Program-made: the position numbers and the translations under genes | Origin: Nitrobacteraceae bacterium AZCC 2146 | GTDB lineage: Bacteria; Pseudomonadota; Alphaproteobacteria; Rhizobiales; Xanthobacteraceae | Length of the DNA: 64,000 nt | Direction of reading: 5' to 3' | Assembly (NCBI GenBank): GCA_036924855.1 | Contig: JBAGRP010000001.1 | Location: forward strand, 6,188,001 to 6,252,000 | Part shown: in pieces, positions 61,025 to 64,000 of the stretch | Layout: the number at the start of each line of letters is the position of its first letter | Position numbering within the stretch: the stretch's first letter is position 1 | The notes under the pieces: generated by a model | What the model was told of the DNA's origin: nothing | Databases searched by the model: none | The model's input: only the letters and a program-made list of their open reading frames with translations

Positions 61025-62058
61025 CCTTCGTCACCATCTCGCTTGCGCAGCAGGTCCTTGGCGAGATCGCTGAGTGCGGGCCTTGGCAGTGCGGTGAACG
61101 GCAGCGGACGCGTCACGTCGATGGCGGCGAGGCCGAGCCGCGCAGTCAGGAGTCCATTCAGCATGCCTTCGCCGAGCCGTTGCGACAGCTTTGCCGCGAT
61201 GCCATGGCCGAGTACCTGCTGGATCATGCTGTCGCTCGCCGCCATGCCGCCGGTGATGGCGAGATGCGCGACGGCGTGGCGCAGCAGCCGGATCAGCCCG
61301 AGCGTGCCCGGCCGTCCGCCATACAGCCGCGCGAGCTGCCGCACCAGCCGGATCGAGGCGGCGGCCACGAACAGCACGTCGATCAGAGCGCGCGGACTGA
61401 CGGCGGTCACGATCGAGACGCGTTGCGCGGCGGAGGAGACGAGGCGGCGCGCTTCCTGATCCAGCGGCGTCATCAATTCGCGTTCGGCGAGGCGAATGAG
61501 ATCAGCGCCGTCGATGATGTCGTCGGCATGACCCAGCAGCGCAGCACGCGCGCGGGCCAGTTGCGAATTGCTGTGTGCGAGCTTGAGCAAATCCGCGAGG
61601 ATCGCGCGGCTCTCGGTGCGGTCATCGCTGGCCAAAGCAGCCAGCGCGCGGACATGCAGCTTTTCGATCGTCGCCAGCCGCGCAAGGCTCAGCGCCTCGC
61701 GCGCAATGATGACGACCAATGCCAGCGTCGCGAGAAACGCGAAGCCGAGGCCGAGAAAGCCAAGGCCTTCGCTGCGCGCGAACAGGTCCTCGACCAGGTG
61801 GGTGACGCCAAGCCCGAGACCAAGCACGACAAGTCCGCCGAGCGCGCTCCAGAACAGCGTGCCCCAGCGAAAGCCGGATCGCACCGGCAGCAACGGCTCG
61901 TCGATGACCACCGGCAACAATGCCGGATCGGATTCCGGCGTGATCCGGATCGCGCCGCGCGCCAGCCGCCCTGCCTCGTCGTCGGGCTCCATCACGGTGA
62001 CGTGGGGATCGTCGAGCCGGAAGGTGGCCGGCCGTCGTGTCGTCGATCGTTCGGTCAT
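61021..62058 (-). CDS. ycjF: YcjF-family membrane protein (TIGR01620)
   Basis: A 345-residue membrane protein with two central helices (TLFWSALGGLVVLGLGLGVT, LGFAFLATLALVVIIARE) and a DUF697-like C-terminal half (RALIDVLFVAAASIRLVRQL). An acidic cytosolic N-terminus precedes. It overlaps the ycjX stop by four bases (ATGA) and so is coupled to it. YcjX and YcjF are conserved partners induced in envelope stress in enterobacteria; their function is not defined. Confidence 0.88.
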   Translation of the reverse strand: MTERSTTRRPATFRLDDPHVTVMEPDDEAGRLARGAIRITPESDPALLPVVIDEPLLPVRSGFRWGTLFWSALGGLVVLGLGLGVTHLVEDLFARSEGLGFLGLGFAFLATLALVVIIAREALSLARLATIEKLHVRALAALASDDRTESRAILADLLKLAHSNSQLARARAALLGHADDIIDGADLIRLAERELMTPLDQEARRLVSSAAQRVSIVTAVSPRALIDVLFVAAASIRLVRQLARLYGGRPGTLGLIRLLRHAVAHLAITGGMAASDSMIQQVLGHGIAAKLSQRLGEGMLNGLLTARLGLAAIDVTRPLPFTALPRPALSDLAKDLLRKRDGDEG

Positions 62059-63518
62059 TGCAGCCTGTCTCCGATCAGGAACTGGAGCGCGCGGTCGAGG
62101 CGGATGTGAGGCAAGGCGGGTTCTTCCGCACCATCGCGCGTCAGCAATGGCGGCCGGAAGCGCAGGAAGCGGAAATCGGCCTTGTCCGCCGCCGCGGTGG
62201 AGAGCCCGCGAAACGCGCCGCCCTCGAACAGCCCGTCGAGGTCGGTGGGCAGATCGCCGGGGAAGGTCGCGACCTCGGTCTCGCCATCGAAGGCCTCGCC
62301 ATTGGCGACTTCGCCTTTGGTGGGCGTTCCCAGGATCGAGGGCAATTTGTCGCGGCCGCGCTGCACCAGCGCCTCCTTGGTGGCGCGGACCGCGGCAAGC
62401 GCGACCACATCGACGGCGGCGCCCGCCAGTTCGGAGCGTGCCACCGCCTTGCCCACAGTTCGCCGCAACACCTCCTCCAGCCGGTCGTGGCTGAGATGAT
62501 GCAGATGATCGGCCTTGGTGGCAGCGAACAGAATGCGATCGACGCGCGGCCGGAACAGCGCGCTCAGGATCGTGCTGCGGCCGATGCGAAAACAATCGAG
62601 AATGCCGGCGAGCGCAGCTTCGAGATCGTGCAGCGCTTCAGGCCCGGAGTTGAAGGCGGACAATGCATCGACCAGCACGATCTGGCGATCGAGCCGCGAA
62701 AAATGATCGCGGAAGAATGGCCGGATCACCACGTCCTTGTAGGCCTCGTAACGCCGCCGCATCATCGCCCACAGCGAGTTGTCTGGTGCGGTGCTATCAA
62801 CGGGCAAATCGAGCGGCGCAAAAGTCAGTGCTGGTGAGCCCGCGAGATTGCCGGGCATCAGGAAGCGGCCGGGCGGCAGCAGGCTCATGGCAAAGCGCTC
62901 GTCGCGGCAGGCGCGCAGATAGTCGGTGAACAGTCTTGCCGATATCAGCGTGGCCTGTTCGTTCTCGCGCGTGAGAGGATCCAGCGTTGCCAAATGGGCC
63001 TGAAATTCCACGGCTAATTTCGCGCGCGGGCCGTGCCGCGACAGCGCGAGACTCTCGGCGGACCATTCCTCATAGGTTTTGTTGAGCAGCGGCAGATCGA
63101 GCAGCCACTCGCCGGGATAGTCGACGATGTCGAGCGTCAGCGTGCGTTCCGCGCCGTTGTGGCGCTGATAATCGATCACCAGCCTGAGCTCGCTGATATC
63201 AATCGTCGAGTTAGGCCAGCGCCGCTCCTCGATCAGGGTGCGCAGATGCTCTTCATAGGCGAAGCGCGGCACGGCGTCGTCGGGTTGCGGCGCGAGGCGC
63301 GCTTTTGCGATCCGGCCGGTGGCCAGCGATTCAAACACCGGGAAGCGGCCGCCGCGGGTCAGGCCGTGAACAAGCGCGGTAATGAATACCGTCTTGCCGG
63401 CGCGGGACAGGCCGGTAACGCCGAGCCGTACCGTCGGATTGAACAGACCGTCGCCATAATCCAGCAGCGCGCGGGCGGAGAGGCGCGCTTCCTCGACGAG
63501 TTCGGACAGGCTGGCCAT
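62055..63518 (-). CDS. ycjX: YcjX-family nucleotide-binding protein
   Basis: A 487-residue P-loop protein (DUF463). The ATG at 63518 gives MASLSELVEEARLSARALL, then Walker A GLSRAGKTVFITALVHG and the family stretches LTLDIVDYPGEWLLDLPLL, with the DYPGEW motif, and LFAATKADHLHH-like (a TKAD base-specificity motif). It is a GTPase-like protein coupled with the membrane protein YcjF encoded next. The residues before 63518 in the same open frame are not family-like. Confidence 0.9.
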   Translation of the reverse strand: MASLSELVEEARLSARALLDYGDGLFNPTVRLGVTGLSRAGKTVFITALVHGLTRGGRFPVFESLATGRIAKARLAPQPDDAVPRFAYEEHLRTLIEERRWPNSTIDISELRLVIDYQRHNGAERTLTLDIVDYPGEWLLDLPLLNKTYEEWSAESLALSRHGPRAKLAVEFQAHLATLDPLTRENEQATLISARLFTDYLRACRDERFAMSLLPPGRFLMPGNLAGSPALTFAPLDLPVDSTAPDNSLWAMMRRRYEAYKDVVIRPFFRDHFSRLDRQIVLVDALSAFNSGPEALHDLEAALAGILDCFRIGRSTILSALFRPRVDRILFAATKADHLHHLSHDRLEEVLRRTVGKAVARSELAGAAVDVVALAAVRATKEALVQRGRDKLPSILGTPTKGEVANGEAFDGETEVATFPGDLPTDLDGLFEGGAFRGLSTAAADKADFRFLRFRPPLLTRDGAEEPALPHIRLDRALQFLIGDRLQ

Positions 63519-63739
63519 GCGGGGGGAGAACTCACAGAGCAGAATAATACAAATGATACAGACGGCAGTTTTGAAAGTGGCGATTATCGGGCCGAAATCA
63601 AGCGTGTCACACGAGCGTCGCACACGTGTCGTTTGCGTTTCGTTGACCTTCTGCAGCGTATGATTTATCGCTGCAGCAGGGGAAGTCACAGGCGGGCTCC
63701 GGGCAAGCTCACCATATCGCCAGCCGGGTCGACACCACC

Positions 63740-64000
63740 ATGACGGTTTTCAGACTGAAGCAACTGACCGCGGATACGGCCCACCTGGTGGCCGGTGCGA
63801 TCCGCTGGAACTACGACCGCGCCGAACTGATCGCTGACGGTATCGTCCACGGGCTCGGCGTATTCTGCGGCCTGGTCGCCGCCACCGCGCTGATCGTGCT
63901 CGCCGCTGTGTTCGCCTCGGCCTACGAAGTCGTCACCGCTTCCGTCTACGCCGCCGGCCTGCTGGCGATGCTCGGCCTGTCTGCGGCGTATAATCTGTGG
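63740..64000 (+). CDS. Hemolysin III/TrhA family membrane protein, 3' truncated by window edge
   Basis: The first 87 codons of a PAQR-like membrane protein: YDRAELIADGIVHGLGVFCG followed by alternating hydrophobic helices and YNLW at the window end, typical of the hemolysin III/TrhA family involved in membrane-energy or fluidity homeostasis. The start is the ATG at 63740. It is divergent from ycjX with about 220 bases between. Confidence 0.82.
   Translation, partial: MTVFRLKQLTADTAHLVAGAIRWNYDRAELIADGIVHGLGVFCGLVAATALIVLAAVFASAYEVVTASVYAAGLLAMLGLSAAYNLW

Noticed and set aside
1..64000. CRISPR arrays, tRNA or rRNA genes, prophage or toxin-antitoxin modules
   Set aside because: No regularly spaced repeats, cloverleaf with a CCA end, rRNA-like stretches, integrases or recognisable toxin pairs were seen on reading both strands; a tRNAscan or CRISPR search would settle this.

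Overview
The window looks like chromosomal DNA of an alphaproteobacterium of the Bradyrhizobium/Rhodopseudomonas/Afipia group (Nitrobacteraceae). It is GC-rich and densely coded. It carries a rhizobial-type heme uptake locus (hemP/hmuP, hmuTUV, hmuR, an IsdG-type heme monooxygenase, hutX), a PutA with a divergent Lrp-type regulator, a sorAB sulfite dehydrogenase pair, many ABC-type catabolic transporters, and short palindromic intergenic repeats (CCTCATCCTGAGGAGC-like and CGTCATTGCGAG-like) that I recognise from that group. This assignment comes from gene content and was not computed. No rRNA, tRNA, CRISPR array, phage or plasmid module was seen; the only mobile DNA is a decayed IS5-family fragment near 9.4 kb.

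Layout. 1-5.8 kb (+): a catabolic operon with the 3' part of a molybdenum hydroxylase large subunit, an ACMSD-like amidohydrolase and a NitT/TauT-type ABC importer. 6.0-8.7 kb (-): an FAD/NAD-binding protein and a CodA-like deaminase. 8.9-10.5 kb: a single-domain response regulator, the IS remnant and a methyltransferase. 10.7-17.4 kb: heme acquisition, with hemP-hmuTUV on the minus strand divergent from hmuR-hmuQ-hutX on the plus strand, so that uptake through the outer membrane, periplasm and inner membrane, then cytosolic heme handling and degradation, are all present. 17.4-18.1 kb: two small conserved genes.

18.1-31.6 kb is the most distinctive block. It holds a LysR regulator, a complete Liv-type amide/amino-acid ABC transporter, a CnbZ/RidA-like protein, an ECF transporter with the order S, fused A-A, T (like ykoEDC), a formamidase/acetamidase, and a 789-residue protein in which an AraC-type transcription factor is fused to a second, complete formamidase/acetamidase. 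I read this as one nitrogen-compound (amide or N-formyl) uptake and hydrolysis locus. The AraC-amidase fusion is the best candidate for something functionally new.

31.6-48.8 kb: a SulP transporter with STAS and cyclic-nucleotide domains, an orphan glycogen synthase, MFS and MATE exporters with an HxlR regulator, an acyl-CoA synthetase next to a frameshifted nitronate monooxygenase, a LemA-TPM-TPM cluster, a glutathione transferase, a cyclic-nucleotide-binding/metallo-hydrolase pair, and two envelope proteins of unknown function. 49.0-64 kb: a CoA transferase, putA with its Lrp-type regulator, a predicted transglutaminase-like secreted protein, a cold-shock protein, sorAB, a Gly-rich secreted protein, a membrane nucleotide cyclase carrying a [2Fe-2S] domain, a GT39 glycosyltransferase, the ycjX-ycjF pair and the start of a hemolysin III-family gene. 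Three separate proteins (the cyclase, the SulP fusion and the small cNMP protein) suggest active cyclic-nucleotide signalling.
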